Positions 51,062 to 63,776 of a DNA stretch of 64,000 nucleotides are shown here, in pieces. How positions within the stretch are numbered: position 1 is the stretch's first letter; the number at the start of each line of letters is the position of its first letter. The stretch comes from Tritrichomonas musculus (taxonomy: Eukaryota; Parabasalia; Tritrichomonadida; Tritrichomonadidae): assembly GCA_039105265.1 (NCBI GenBank), contig JAPFFF010000013.1, positions 2,790,001 through 2,854,000 on the forward strand, given 5' to 3'. Below the pieces are notes generated by a model. It saw nothing but the letters and a program-made list of their open reading frames with translations. It did not search any database and had not been told where the DNA came from. Made by a program: the position numbers and the translations under genes.

Positions 51062-51066
51062 AGTGA
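51062..51066 (-). promoter_or_regulatory. Initiator-like motif TCACT
   Basis: On the minus strand TTCACTATTTAGAATG; TCACT matches TCAYW 8-12 bp before the ATG of the surface protein. Confidence 0.5.
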
Positions 51067-51874
51067 AGAGATATTCGCTCTCTATTGAATTTCTTCAAAA
51101 AATAATAACGTGGCCAGAAAAAAGTTATGTAATCTTTCTTTGCAATTTGCAATTTTTTTTATTAATTTTATATGTTTTGGTAATTAATCGATTCTTTAAA
51201 CCTAATTTTTTATATTTTTGTCAAATAGTATCTATTATTTAATTTTACTTTCTAACCATACTATTTATTTCCTATAATTCGTTTTTGATCAAAAAAATCA
51301 AAATTTTAGTTTTGAATTAACTGCATTTTGATTTTTAAATAAGCTACGTAAATGATTATATATTGTTAAATTTTTTTAGAGTAAATGGCTAAATAAAGGC
51401 CAAAAGTTCCGGCCAAAGTTTATAATTGAATTAAAACCGTTTATTTTTTTTCAAAAATTGAATAATATTTTCAATTATAAACAAAAAGTATTATTACCGT
51501 TATTTTTTATGATAAATTCTTTATAAAATTTTGCTAAAGATGATAAAACATAATTTCAAACATTTTTATTTTTTTTTTTTTGTCTCTCAATTATCTTTTT
51601 ATATTAGTTTTTCAATTAAAAATAAGGATTTTTATGCAATTCAATGATTATTTCCTTACTAGAATGTTTAATCCAACCACTTATGCTCAATAAAATCAAT
51701 TGTTCCTTGTGGTGTGCTAAAGTACTATTTATTATTAAATATTTATTGAAATATAAAGGTTCTTTACTTTATGTAGTATAATATTCATCAAATCTTTTAA
51801 ATAAATATATTGTATTTAAATGAATGAATGGAATAGACAAGTTTTATGAATTATTTTGTTGTAAAAATTATGCT
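51067..51874. other. Intergenic
   Basis: AT-rich upstream region of the surface protein gene; no RNA or element recognised. Confidence 0.4.
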
Positions 51875-52504
51875 TTATTTAAAACAAATGCTCAAAAAAG
51901 GATTGAAAAGATCTTCATTATAGCATGTAGTATTGGTATGATCTATGTTTGCCAATTCAAAGCTATCCATTTCTTGGTTTATTTTGGCTTCATTTAAAAT
52001 TTTTGTTTCATTAATTAAGGCATCATCAAGGTTTTTGGGACTCTCTTCTTGTTCCTTATTTTGCTTTGGGCTCATTACAGTTCTGTTTTTATCATCTGCT
52101 TTATTTTTTTTTTTTGTTAAAATTGATGATTTCTGAAATTTGTACTGCAATATGGCTATATTATTTAGAAAGGGAATGTTTGGTTCTGTAAATTCTTGAT
52201 AAAAGTTTTCACAGAACCAGCAATGAAGTGCTTCTTTCATTCTACGAAACTGTGCTTGAATGTGGATTCCCTTTTTCTGGTCCTTATACATAACTTCCAA
52301 TTCTTTAGCTATTAAAAAAAGTGTATCCCTTTGAATATTCATGCGATCTAATATTCCTTTGATTTGGTAATATTTTGATCCAAGTTCACGGATTTTCAAG
52401 TTGATTTTGTTTCTAATTTTTTGAGTTTGTTCAGTAATTGGTACTCTATTCAATTCTGCATTCTTGATTAAATGGATACAAATCTGAGTTTTCCCATTTT
52501 TCAT
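51875..52504 (-). CDS. Basic helical protein, unrecognised
   Basis: 209 residues from an ATG. The N-terminal 110 residues look like a folded helical domain: KIRNKINLKIRELGSKYYQI, LDRMNIQRDTLFLIAKELE, then RRMKEALHCWFCENFYQEF. It could be a DNA-binding domain, but I cannot name it. A Lys-rich linker (LTKKKNKADDKNR) could act in nuclear targeting. The acidic, Asn-rich C-terminus ends FNPFLSICFK. The stop lies in a TAAAG context, consistent with a UAAA signal, which favours a real gene. Confidence 0.6.
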   Translation of the reverse strand: MKNGKTQICIHLIKNAELNRVPITEQTQKIRNKINLKIRELGSKYYQIKGILDRMNIQRDTLFLIAKELEVMYKDQKKGIHIQAQFRRMKEALHCWFCENFYQEFTEPNIPFLNNIAILQYKFQKSSILTKKKNKADDKNRTVMSPKQNKEQEESPKNLDDALINETKILNEAKINQEMDSFELANIDHTNTTCYNEDLFNPFLSICFK

Positions 52505-55098
52505 ATTGAAATATGAAATGATAATTATAATGAAAATTCAATATAGTAACAAATTTGAAAACTTTATAAATTAATTATATTTAAAAAGTTTGTAAAAAAA
52601 AAAAAATCTTGAATCTTTTATTTATATGATGAAAATCAATTTTATTATTTTTATTTAATATTAATAATTAAATATAAATATAAAAATGTCTTTTAAGAAT
52701 TAATAAAAATTGAATTCAGCTTTCAATATTTTAAATTGTTTATCATATTTTCAATAAACCGGTCAAATAAATATTGAAATCATTAACATGCTTAATAATG
52801 TAATATAAGCAATTATACAATAATATTAATGTTTCATTTTATGTTATTAAATATATGATATCGGTCTATTTTAATAGAAAAGTATCAAGTTTATTCATTT
52901 TTGAATTATAATACCGGTTTATTTGTATTACATTTATCCACCTAAATAACAAGTATAAATAGATTTATTCAAAACAAATATTTTAGTTGAAATATAAATT
53001 TGTTAGTAACACATAATTTTAGAGGAAAAATAAAGATGTCTGATGAAATATAAATAATTAAATCATCATTTTTTTTTCAACTTAATCATATTAAATATAA
53101 TCACCAATGATAAAGACCATTATATATTTACCATTAAAAAATCTGATAGTTATTTTGTAAAATTTTAAATGTACATTTATCCAAAAAAAATTCTTTGATG
53201 ATAACTTTCATTTTTCGTTATTTTTTACTCATCTAGGTTTTATCAGATAAGATCTATGATTTTGCAACCATAATAACCGTTTTTAGATATTATAGATTTT
53301 AAAACCTGAATTATATTAAAAATCTTTTTAATTCAACTAATGATATATATAATTTTAAAATCTATATCTACATATAATCGTTATTTATATATCAATATAT
53401 TGATAGTTTTATGAAAAAATTGTTTTTAAGATATATACATAATATAAATAAAAATTACTTTGATAAAATGATGAAATAGAATGCAAAAAATTATCGATGA
53501 AACATGTCACTTCACTTTTCCATTCAAAATATATCAATTTTTTTTTTTTCCACCATTTAGATTATAAATTTCCAAATTAATTTTCCTCATCTTACATAGT
53601 AATTTAATGCGTAAAACAAGACAAAACAAAGAAACTTTTATTATTTACTTGTAATGATAATTATATACCAAAAATATTTGATGGTATAGGTTGAAATCAT
53701 CATTAAGACGTCAATAAATATATCATTAAAATGGAATTTCCAAATATTTTTGGAAAATTTTCCTTAATGCTCATTATAAAAATAAATATTAATAAAAATG
53801 TGCTAATTGTTGCAAAAATCAATCGATAATGATGCTCTAAATGCTGATTATTATAAATATTATAGGAAAAAAGTTGAATATAATCAATATTCTTTTTTTC
53901 TCTAGATTTTGTTGAAATATTTCTCATTTTAAAGCTGAAAATAAAAAAGCTCAATATTTTTATGTACCTTGATCAATCATTAATAATTCGGATTGAATAA
54001 TATTAATAATAATGATAAATTAAAAATTTCCTGGAAATTCATCAAATATTACATTATATAAAGATGAATTGATAATTTATTCCCATCCTTTCCTTAAATA
54101 TTAGGAGAAAAAAAAAAGTTAGCTAGAATAATACCATCACCAAATCTGTTTTTGTGAAAGAATAAATTTTAAAATTTACCTTTAACAGGTATAGAATAAC
54201 TTTGTTCCATTATTTAATTTAAAATAGAATTTCGCAACATATCGAATCATTGAATGACCTTGAAAGTTTATGAAAGTAAGATATCAGTATTACTTATTTA
54301 TATATACATAATATCATTTTATTCATTCTCATAAAAGTAAATAAAAAAAAAAAAAAAAAAAATTACCCAATGTTATTTGCAAACTCAAAATAATTACATA
54401 TCATTCAGTTCATAACATCGATGAGATATTAAATAAATAATTACAAATAAAAACTTATCTATTAGTAAGTTTTTGATGATATAAAATTGTTGTTTGATAA
54501 GAATAAAATAACGAACAAAAATATGTCTAAAATTCAAAAGGTTTCGGTTTTAATCAATTTTTTTTGGCACTCTCAATTTTATTCACAATAAATAAAGATA
54601 TTGTGAATATTCAAATATCGGAGAAACCTATATTGGAAGAATTATAAACAAATCATTCAAAAAAACGAATATCGTTAAGGGTATAGTTTAAATTATTTTT
54701 TGATGTAATTCAGAAGATTTTATATTTTTATTTTTAATTCAATATTGAATTAAAAAAATATTTATTCTCAATTTACAATTTTTTATGAGATATGCCAAAA
54801 CATGAATATCATGAGTTGCTTTAAACATTTAGCAATTTTAATATACCCAAAGATAATATAAATATTAATATAAATTAAAATTTTAAAATCTTAAAATAGT
54901 ATAGCATATAATATAATGGAAGTAAAAATAAAAAAAGAATATCATTATGTAACAAACAAATGCCACTATTTTTTTACGGTAATGATTAACTAACCAAATA
55001 ATTTTAAATTTCAATGTTAAATCAAGATATTGCCTCTATTATAAGAGTAAATCTTCATGGATTTAAATTTTAAATCATATAAAGCTGACATTTACTTA
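52505..55098. other. AT-rich gene-poor stretch
   Basis: About 2.6 kb, mostly A/T with homopolymer tracts. ORFs present are low-complexity and unlikely to be genes. No paired inverted repeats recognised. Confidence 0.5.
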
Positions 55099-56891
55099 CC
55101 CATTGCGTACGTTTAAAAAATGAGTTTGCGACAATTGAATGAATTCCTTTCAAAAAAAATAAGAAAATTATCAGAAAAAAATATTTTTATATAATTTTTA
55201 TTCAATTTTTTCTATTAAAACGTTAAAAATTATTAATTTTGATAAAACAACAAATTAAAACGTCTTGTTTTAGTTCCACAACAATATATCAAGTCTTGTT
55301 TAGAAACAATTGATATATTTTGATATCAAAGCATTTATCTTTTATTTGACATTTAAAAATACCAACTTTGTTAAAAAGCATAAATATTAATATTTTAATA
55401 TTTCTAAAAGGTTTTTATTAAATAAAGAATAATCGAGAAACTATTATGACTGTCATTTGGCCTTATCAATACTTCATTTTTAATCGAAAATGTTGATATC
55501 AATAAAAGCTATATTTAATATATCAAAATATTGAATGTTTTTTTTAGATATTCCTAAAAATTGGTATCAAAAATAGATTGATTTGTGGTTCATACATCCT
55601 AATTTATTACTCCCTGAGGAAAAAACATGTGCCAAAAAAACTTACAAAAATCTTATTTTTATATTTTTTCGATATCTTTCAAATTTCATTTCATGACATT
55701 CATCATATGATTTAATATGGCAATAAGGCTTACAATTCATGCTTTAAATTTGCTTTTTAAGAAAGAAACATTTTTTTGAAATAATCACATGAAAATATGA
55801 TATTAATGAAAAATAATAGGAAAAATCTTATTAAAATAACTTATATTAATATAATCATCTTTTTTTCAATGTTTAATTCAACCAACAAAAAATAATTTAT
55901 AACATTTATTGATTTTTTTTAAAAAACTACAAAATATAAGTTATATTATTGTTGCAAGATGGATTTTACTATTTAATGTAATTTTATAAAAACTATTTCA
56001 AAAGATATGAATGATTTTGTAAAATTTTCATTCAAATTTGGCGCCATTTTTTTATTTCAAATTTGGCGCCTTTTCTATTTTGTTTTTAAGTTTTATTGCG
56101 CAATATTCGTGATATATTATTAATATTTATTATGATTAGCTTCTAAAAAATATGATTTTTATACTTTAATTGTTTTTTCCAAATTTTATTTTAATAAAAT
56201 CGATAAAAATAGCCAGCTATCATTAAACTGATTAGTAATATTACTTCTATTTAGCAATTTTAATGAAATTAATGGAAAAAATATTTTTCAATTATTTTTA
56301 TTTAATGTAAATTGGATAAAACTATGAACAACAATTACTAAAAAAGAATAAAACTTGGTAAAAAAAATCATTCTATTATTAAAAAAATACAAAATACAAA
56401 AAAAAAAGCAAGATAGAAAATTAAAGTTTTTACATAATTGTATGCTTTCAACAAGATTCTAAAAGTAAATCTTGATCAGTATAACAAATTTATGCGATTG
56501 ACTCCTTCATTGAGGAAAAAATTAATTTGTTAATAATTGGTAAAATGCGTGATTTGAAAAAGATAATATGAACTTGTTTGCTTTTATTATGATAATGTTG
56601 TGCAATATTATATAATTAATTGAGGATTTATAGAGAAACTTTTGAGATATTGGGATAATGAGATTTTAGGGAGAAAACTGCTTTGTTATTGAAAGAATAC
56701 ACAGATACTTGCTTCATAATGGAAAATGGTGCTAAGAAATAGCTTTCTGAATCTATGTACGGCTAAAATATTGGGTTTTATGTATAAAAATATATGGCCC
56801 TGCTAAAGTTTCACAATTTTTGAATGAAAATCGTAATATAAAATAAAGTATAGAATTGTCGCAAACTCATTTTTTAAACGGACGCATTGGG
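55099..56891. mobile_element. 1.8-kb non-autonomous transposon with CCCATTGCG ends
   Basis: The left end CCCATTGCGTACGTTT and the right end AAACGGACGCATTGGG are flanked by TA. The inverted match runs about 40 bp (through AAAAAATGAGTTTGCGACAA) with few mismatches. The interior is AT-rich and non-coding. A TTTGGCGCC word is directly repeated near 56037 and 56062. Confidence 0.8.
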
Positions 56892-57261
56892 TAGTATCTA
56901 ACTAAAATAAAAATAATTAGTTAAGATATTTTTCTTAAAATATATAAATTGAGAAAATTTCTGAGGATATCAAGATTTATATTAGAAAATAGATGATTTA
57001 GTCAACTGCTATTTGAAAACAAGAACAAATAAATTTAAACATCAGAAAAAACTGGTCGATATCCCCCATTCAATTTAATCTATAAGTTTTTCAAAAATAT
57101 AAAATAAATGTTTGATATTATATCTTAGTATTTTCTTTGATTATTTTAAATTTAATTTGTTTATAAATATATAGTAACAGAATAAATATACAATATATAT
57201 GTAAGTAAAATAAATAATAAATATTTAATATAATTTTATCTTCAAAAAGATGAAAAATTGC

Positions 57262-57323
57262 TTTTTGAGGTATGTTTAAATGAGCACTGCTCTGGTGATG
57301 TGACCCGAGCAGTATCTCAAAAA
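57262..57323. ncRNA. Candidate structured RNA
   Basis: A nested two-stem fold: an outer 8-bp stem TTTTTGAG/CTCAAAAA (57262-57269, 57316-57323) and an inner 7-bp stem ACTGCTC/GAGCAGT (57286-57292, 57307-57313) with a 14-nt loop. Unusually GC-rich for its surroundings. No known RNA class recognised; strand undecided. Confidence 0.3.
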
Positions 57324-57583
57324 TTTTTTATGAAAAAGTTGATTGGGGAAAATAAACGTTCTCTTCGAAAAAAATAAACGTACACATCTATTAGAGGAAT
57401 GAATAATAAACGTGTAGTAAAACTTTTTGAAAAGGAAAAAATAAGTTAAAGAAAAACAACAATAAGGCAATAGAAATAAAAAAATAACTTATAATAAAAA
57501 TAACAAATATAATAAAAATGATTAATAAGCAAAATATTAAAGAAATATAAAATTGAAAACATGTATTGAAAAATTATGAGTAT

Positions 57584-57797
57584 TTAAACTGAGTTCAAAA
57601 AACTTTACCTCCATTTCATATTTTAAATCATTTTATCTTTTTTATCATACAATTTAATTGCATCATTCTTCATTAATAATATATTAGATAATTATCATAA
57701 TATTAATTAAATTTTAAAAAATTAATTCATATTTAAAATATAAAGATATGAATATTTTAAATTGAGAGGGAGGTAATGTTTTTTGAACAAGGTTTAA
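57584..57797. mobile_element. 214-bp fold-back MITE
   Basis: Ends TTAAACTGAGTTCAAAAAAC and the complement of TTAAACCTTGTTCAAAAAAC, continuing to TTACCTCC. About 29 bp with four mismatches. AT-rich interior. Confidence 0.7.
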
Positions 57798-58049
57798 GTT
57801 AAAAAAAAAATATCAATAACCTGATATTTGCATAAAATATATAAAGAAAAAAATAAAAAATATTTAAATAATCGAAAATGCAAATAATATGGATAATAAA
57901 AAATAATGGAACAGTATCACATGGAGTAAATATTGTTATTTTATTCATTTCAATTCAAATGATAGAATAAGTATTAACTCTGCAAATGATTGATAAACTT
58001 AAAAAATACAAGTTAAATGAACTATACTAACTTAAAAAAGCTTTATCTG

Positions 58050-58900
58050 GGTATATTGCATGATACATCAAAGTGTTTGAACAATCCAATCTGGTTTTTA
58101 GATTGAACTGTGGTGTTTCCATTTGCGTAGACGATTACATCAAGGACACCATTGATGGCATCAGGCATGCTATCCAAAGTGGCAGGTCCATTAGTAACGT
58201 TCTTCTTGAGAGTCGACCACTGGCTATTTGGAAGATGGATCTTTTAACTTGTATTTTGTAGATTGCTCAAGTTACGAAGTTTGTTCCATTCGCTATTTTG
58301 ATTTGATCGATTTGTCTATCAACTAACCTTTGAGCACCTTGTGGAGATATGATGCTACTCATGCGCTTCACGTCTTGTTTTAACCAGAGGGCAACACCCA
58401 TCAGCTCTTTCATTCCAGTTTTCCCTTTGAAGTCATTTGGTTTTGAGTAAAAAGTTGGAATCATGCTCACGATCTCGCCAACGAGTCTCCTACTCACACT
58501 CATGATCTCGCCACCAATAACTCGCCAACGAGCACTCCCACGCACGCTCATCCACGTACACCCACCTGCTATTTATCGTTCATGAGGTATAAACAGTATC
58601 TGACCTGACACCGTTTACTCACTCACGAAACTTTTTACCAGTCATAAACATCACCTAAATCGTCACGAAATGGTCACAAATGAGGATATCTCACGAGCAC
58701 CATAACTGCTCTCTGAGTGTGCAAGTAAAGACATAACACGACGGAGATACCTAAACCACTGTTTTAAGGCTGTTTTGGGAGAGTTTCGAAAACGATTTAG
58801 CGTGTCCTTAACTACCCATTTCAGGGACATTTTGAACTAAATCCATATCTGATCTGCCTATGCGCCTCTACCACATTACTATAAATAACAAAACAGCACT
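58050..58900 (-). pseudogene. GC-richer broken coding remnant, family unknown
   Basis: About 850 bp with clearly higher GC than the flanks. The minus strand encodes protein-like sequence: TGMKELMGVALWLKQDVKRM, SPQGAQRLVDRQIDQIKIAN, and NGPATLDSMPDAINGVLDVI with VYANGNTTVQSKNQIGLFKH. It looks broken, with one or two breaks, and lacks a clear start. I cannot assign a family; foreign origin (bacterial, plasmid or virus-like) is possible but unproven. Confidence 0.5.
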
Positions 58901-59338
58901 TGTATATTGTATACTTCAATCAGAGTTTTGATTTATAGATCAATAAATATTTTACTCAATTTTTTTAGAAGGTGGTGAAAAAATGAGCATTTTTTAATTG
59001 AACAAATACTTTTATAACTTTTTTTAAAAACCAATTACTGAATAAAACCTTTTTGTTTGCAAATAAAACATCATAAAATTAACATCTCTGAAATGTAAAA
59101 CTTTTTGTTTAAAGTTTGATCGTTTTCATCTTATTTATATCAAAAAAAAAAAAAAAAAATTATAGCAAATTATAGCAAATTAAAAACAAAAATAACCGTC
59201 GCTATCCTTTCAAAATTGACCTACTTTAGCTAATTAATTGAGCTTAGATTTTTAATTTCTCCTAAAAAATTACATTCCTTACATTAGTTTTATTTTCAAA
59301 ATTCTTATAAACTAAACAATTGGATAAATCATAAACTA
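58901..59338. other. Intergenic
   Basis: AT-rich, with a poly-A run near 59143. No gene seen. Confidence 0.4.
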
Positions 59339-60008
59339 CCCTGCTGCCACTTAATTTGGCAAAAAGGAACGTTAATTTTTTAAAATTGAATAGATTCCAT
59401 ATTTTTTTTTTTTAGACCAGCAATACACCTAACTAAATTAACGCAAAAAAATTCATTGCTTACTTTAAAATACTATTTTATTGATCAGATATCTAAGGAT
59501 ACAAAAGCAAGAACCAAGCAATAATAGACAATTTTATATCTAATCAAGTGAATTATCTGTAATAATTATTTATATTTCCAAATCACTCATAGTTTTGATT
59601 GATAATATTAGACTTTTTGAAAACAAATATGCTTTTTTTTATATTGAAAACTTGTTGTTTACTATTATTTCCGGAATAAAATAAAAATTTTACATTAATG
59701 TAACAAATAATTTTTTTGTATCGTTGTCTAATAAATATTTTTTTTCTTATTTATTTTGCATTCGTTATTATTTGTTTTGAATGCTGTCTTATTTTTATTC
59801 TATTTATAGCTTAAGATATAATTTAGTTCAATCTTCAATTGCTAATTGAATATATATTATACAGATGGCTTATTCGGCTTCAAATTAATTCTTTTTTTGA
59901 TTTTCTTTTAATAAAATGATGAATATATTCTTTTTAACACTTTTATTATAAATATTTTTACAAATTTATTTTTTAAAAAAAAGTAAATTATAAATATATA
60001 TAAAATAT

Positions 60009-61094
60009 ATATGTGTACAAGGTGATCATTTCCCATGATTTTATATAATTATTATTGTTTTTAAATATAATATATATATTAATAAATATATATAATATAA
60101 TAATAAAAAAGTATTCTTTTTATTTTAGGATAAAAGTAAATTTATATTTATTGTTATTTGAATTCAATATAATCGTATAATTTTAAAATGACGATTATTA
60201 ATGATTATTTATTCACCATATAATATCGGTTATTTAATAAGGTGAATATTTAATCTTATATTAATCGTTATAACGGATTTCATTTTACTCAAGGTTAATT
60301 ATTCACCTTTAAATAATCAAAATAACGGATTTTTTTTTACTCGAGGTTAATTATTGACTATAATTTTATCGAGATAACGACTTTTATTTTACTCGAGGCT
60401 AATTTTTAACCATCATTCTATCGTAATAACGACTTTTATTTTACTCGAGGCGAATTATTAACCATATATTTATCTGAAATATTATTTTTTTGAACTTTAT
60501 TTATCTTCATATTTTCTGAAATATATATGATTAATATTTTTTATTAAATTAAAATAAGAATATAAAGATATATTTATTTATATAATATATATTTAATTCT
60601 TAAAAACACCAAGATAATTAAATTTATTTATAAAAAATCAAATTTTTTAAGTATTTCTCCAAAAATACCGAATAATTATTTAATATAATAATTAATCGCA
60701 TATTAAATAATATGAAAAAATTAAAAATATAAAAATATAATAAAAATATTTGGGAAATACCAAGATATTGTTTTAATTAATAAAAAATACTTCATTCATG
60801 AATATATTATCATGTTCCTTTAATATACATAAAACAACTCATAAAATAAAATTTATATAATATGAAATATATATAATAAAAAAATAAATTGAAATATCCT
60901 CATATTAAACAAATGATCAATAATATTTCAGTTCTGAAAAATTAATGATAGAAAGATAAAACTATAAAAAATAAAAGCTATGCATGATCTACATCATCAT
61001 AATAATTATATCTTAAAACAATTTTACACTTTTTCCTATTAAATTTTCAAAATAAAATTTTCGCATTAATTGTAAACGGACCTTGTACACATAT
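60009..61094. mobile_element. 1.1-kb MITE nested in the pogo-like element
   Basis: Inverted ends ATATGTGTACAAGG (left) and CCTTGTACACATAT (right). AT-rich, non-coding, and it contains the 52-bp tandem array. Confidence 0.65.
60265..60480 (+). repeat. 52-bp tandem array, four units
   Basis: The word ACTC[AG]AGG[TC] recurs at 60287, 60339, 60391 and 60443, an exact 52-bp period. The preceding TAACG[GA][AC]TTT word keeps the same phase. Confidence 0.85.
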
Positions 61095-61202
61095 TAAAAT
61101 AATAATAATTGGTAAATCAAATTGTATATTTGATTTTAGGAGAACCTTTAATATTAATTAATTGATTTGATAAGATACGATATTTGGGATCTCCTCTTAA
61201 TA

Positions 61203-61345
61203 AGCTTTCAAAATATCTTTTTGAAATCTTATCAAAATATCTTACGTTCATTTCAAAATATCTTTTTGATAAGATACGAAATGAACGAAAGCTTTCAAAA
61301 TATCTTTTTGAAATTGTAACAATTATTATCTTACGTTCATTTCCA
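61203..61345. repeat. Palindromic repeat cluster
   Basis: AGCTTTCAAAATATCTTTTT occurs at 61203 and 61290. Related words in both orientations (ATCTTACGTTCATTTC and its complement) lie between and after them. Probably subterminal repeats of the transposon. Confidence 0.6.
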
Positions 61346-61616
61346 AAATCATAAAAAAATGATTTCATTTTCTTTGATTCATTCTCAAAGAATGAATCAA
61401 AAACAAATTAAACTAATCAAGTTTGTAATTTCGAATACAAACTCGATAATATATTTGATCAATTAAGTTTCATTTATTAATACAATAATCGATTTTTTTG
61501 ATTTTTGAACTCGCTAATTAGTATAAATTTGTTTATACGAAATTAATTTAAATACAAAATCTTGAAGAATTAATCAATATTCATATTTTCAAAGTATGTT
61601 TCAAAGAAGATTTAAA

Positions 61617-63077
61617 TCAAATCTCTTTCATAAAAGTATCAGTATCAATCCATTTCAATATTGTGTATGACACTAACTTTGAGATAGATATTGTTATATC
61701 TTGGTCAATGCTATCTTTTGTATTAGTACTCTTATCATGAAAAGAATCAATAATATAAGAGAAGATAGGAACATTATTATCATCAACAAAGGACATCTTT
61801 AACAATTCATTGAATATCATTCTCTTTTTTTCAATTGCAGATGATCTATTAAAAAGGCATGTGTGCATTAATGGCATATCAAAAATATTACTACATTGCC
61901 ACATCTCTTCTGAGTATAGCCTAACGAAGGATTCCTGAATTAGGTTTGAATCAAGTTTTTCCCAAGCTTTAATTAAAAATTGGCAAACAGACTTTGTACT
62001 AAGTTCATCTTCATTTGTAATACTTCTCCGCATCATATGCTTAATATAAGCTTTAAGTACTGCAAATATTGTGGTGTCTAGAGGCTGATACATGTCTGTA
62101 AAACCGGCTGGTATATAGTGTAAAATTATGTTAAGATCTTTAGCTAGTTTTTTAGTTGTTTCACTCCTGTGGGCAGAAAATATATCAAGAATTACATGTA
62201 TTTCATTGTTATCGTTAAAATAAGATCTTAAGTAGTTTAAATATTGGTAAAAAGTGTCATCATTCGTCCAGCCTTTTTCTGAATATGTTTTCATGTGCGG
62301 ATATACATCACCAATTTGAGTTGATGTGACAAGTTCAGTTTTGCCTTTTGCTATAAATTGAATATTATATTTTACTCCATTTGCTCCAATTGTTATTCTC
62401 TTTTTTTCACTAAAACCTACAGGAACACTTACATCATCTTGCCCTTTTGAGTGCCAAATTTTCATATTTTTAGCATTTAAAAATAAAGCAGTTTCGCCAA
62501 TGTTGATAATTTTATCAAAAGCTATTGTAGAGAAGATTCTTTTCATTTCATTAATAAAAGAGTTAATTAAATTTATATTTGCAGATGGTCTCCTTTTTAA
62601 ATGACAAACTTTTGAAACAAATGAGTGCCTTTTCTTGAAATTTTATATGTATCCTCTCGAAAAAGATACTGTATAGTCGATATTTTCATCATTCTGGTGT
62701 TTAGTTAAATATGCATTAACAAGAATTTCTAAACAATCTTCATCAGTAAAAAGTTTACATTGATTAATCTTTTCAATGAGAATTTAATGAGCTATTGCAT
62801 CTTCTTCGTCTTCAGTAAAAATTCTTGCATTTTCTCTAATTTGAATAGATAAAGGACTGAAATTTGGATTTTTTTTGATATTCTCAAGCCAATTATACAT
62901 TGTGCGTTCTTTAAATCTCGTTTTTTGCACTAATTTTTGAATATCTCCTTTTTCATAATTTTTTAATATAAGCATAACCTTTTCAACAGTCTCTGTGAAC
63001 TTTTGATACTTAATATAAGGGCCTCTCTTGATGCATAGAGGAATTGATTCACATATTTTTTGTTTTTCATCAAACAT
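61617..63077 (-). pseudogene. Pogo-like DDE_1 transposase, nonsense-interrupted
   Basis: One frame of about 487 codons from ATG 63077 to 61617, broken by two TAA codons (near 62786 and 62645), each one step from CAA (Gln). The N-terminal HTH is KGDIQKLVQKTRFKERTMYN. A CENP-B-like second DNA-binding region contains NFKKRHSFVSKVCHLKRRP. The DDE_1 core has NIGETALFLN, HVILDIFSAHRS and FTDMYQPLDTTIF. The first catalytic Asp of the family's N-x-DET motif is Gly here (GGC), so even a full-length product would be inactive. The family cuts and pastes at TA. Confidence 0.88.
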
Positions 63078-63181
63078 ATGATCTATTTATCCTTTTTATA
63101 AAATTTGACAGACCAAGTATCTCTTTTTTTTTTTTTTTTAAGTATTCAAAAAGTTTATTGCCAAATTAAGTGGCAGCAGGG

Positions 63182-63776
63182 CAATTATATCAAATCTTTT
63201 CATCTCCATAGTTATTCAACGTTTCTAATGAATTTAATTTTTTAAAAAATATCATTATTTTACAAAACTTTAATCTTAGAATATAATACAATTAATTTAT
63301 TTTAAGATAAAAGAAAACTAAATCTAATAAAATACAAAATATCTTCATTTCAGTTTAATATCATTTAAACAAATATAATTTTTCATAATAAATGATGCAG
63401 GAGCAATTTATATATAAAAGGTTTCTTGTTATTAAATAAATATGAAAGGGGAAAAAGAATTATTTTTGACTCTTATACCTGATTTAGATCATTATTTTAT
63501 TATTTATCTCAAAGTCTAATTATTACAACAAATACTGATCATATTCAAAAATAAAATATAATTAAATAGATTCAACAAAATTTAAAATAATAAAACTTGC
63601 TTTTATTAAACTAAAAAATATTAGTATTCAAATCATGATTGTAAAGGTGAAAAATTAACCATTTAACGTATAACTATCTAATGCTATGCAAAATGAATAA
63701 AAGTGTCTAAAAATGTTGTTAAAGGAACTTAAAAACTAACTTAGTGTTCAAAAAAAGATAAATTGTATTTTGAGCA
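63182..63776. other. AT-rich intergenic
   Basis: No gene or RNA recognised. Confidence 0.4.

Larger units (their letters stand above)
59339..63181 (-). mobile_element. Pogo-like DNA transposon, inactive
   Basis: Perfect 24-bp inverted ends beginning CCCTGCTGCCACTTAATTTG at 59339 and ending with the complement at 63181. Left flank TA, right flank CA, so the target duplication is imperfect. Contains one transposase gene (61617-63077, minus) and a nested MITE in its 2.2-kb left arm. The perfect TIR points to a fairly recent insertion. Confidence 0.85.

Noticed and set aside
53703-53954. 83-codon minus ORF
   Set aside because: Chance hydrophobic ORF; no context.
58050-63181. Virus-like or Polinton interpretation of the 58-63 kb region
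   Set aside because: I see no polymerase, integrase, protease or capsid signature. The only recognisable gene is a plain pogo-like transposase; the GC-richer remnant stays unassigned.
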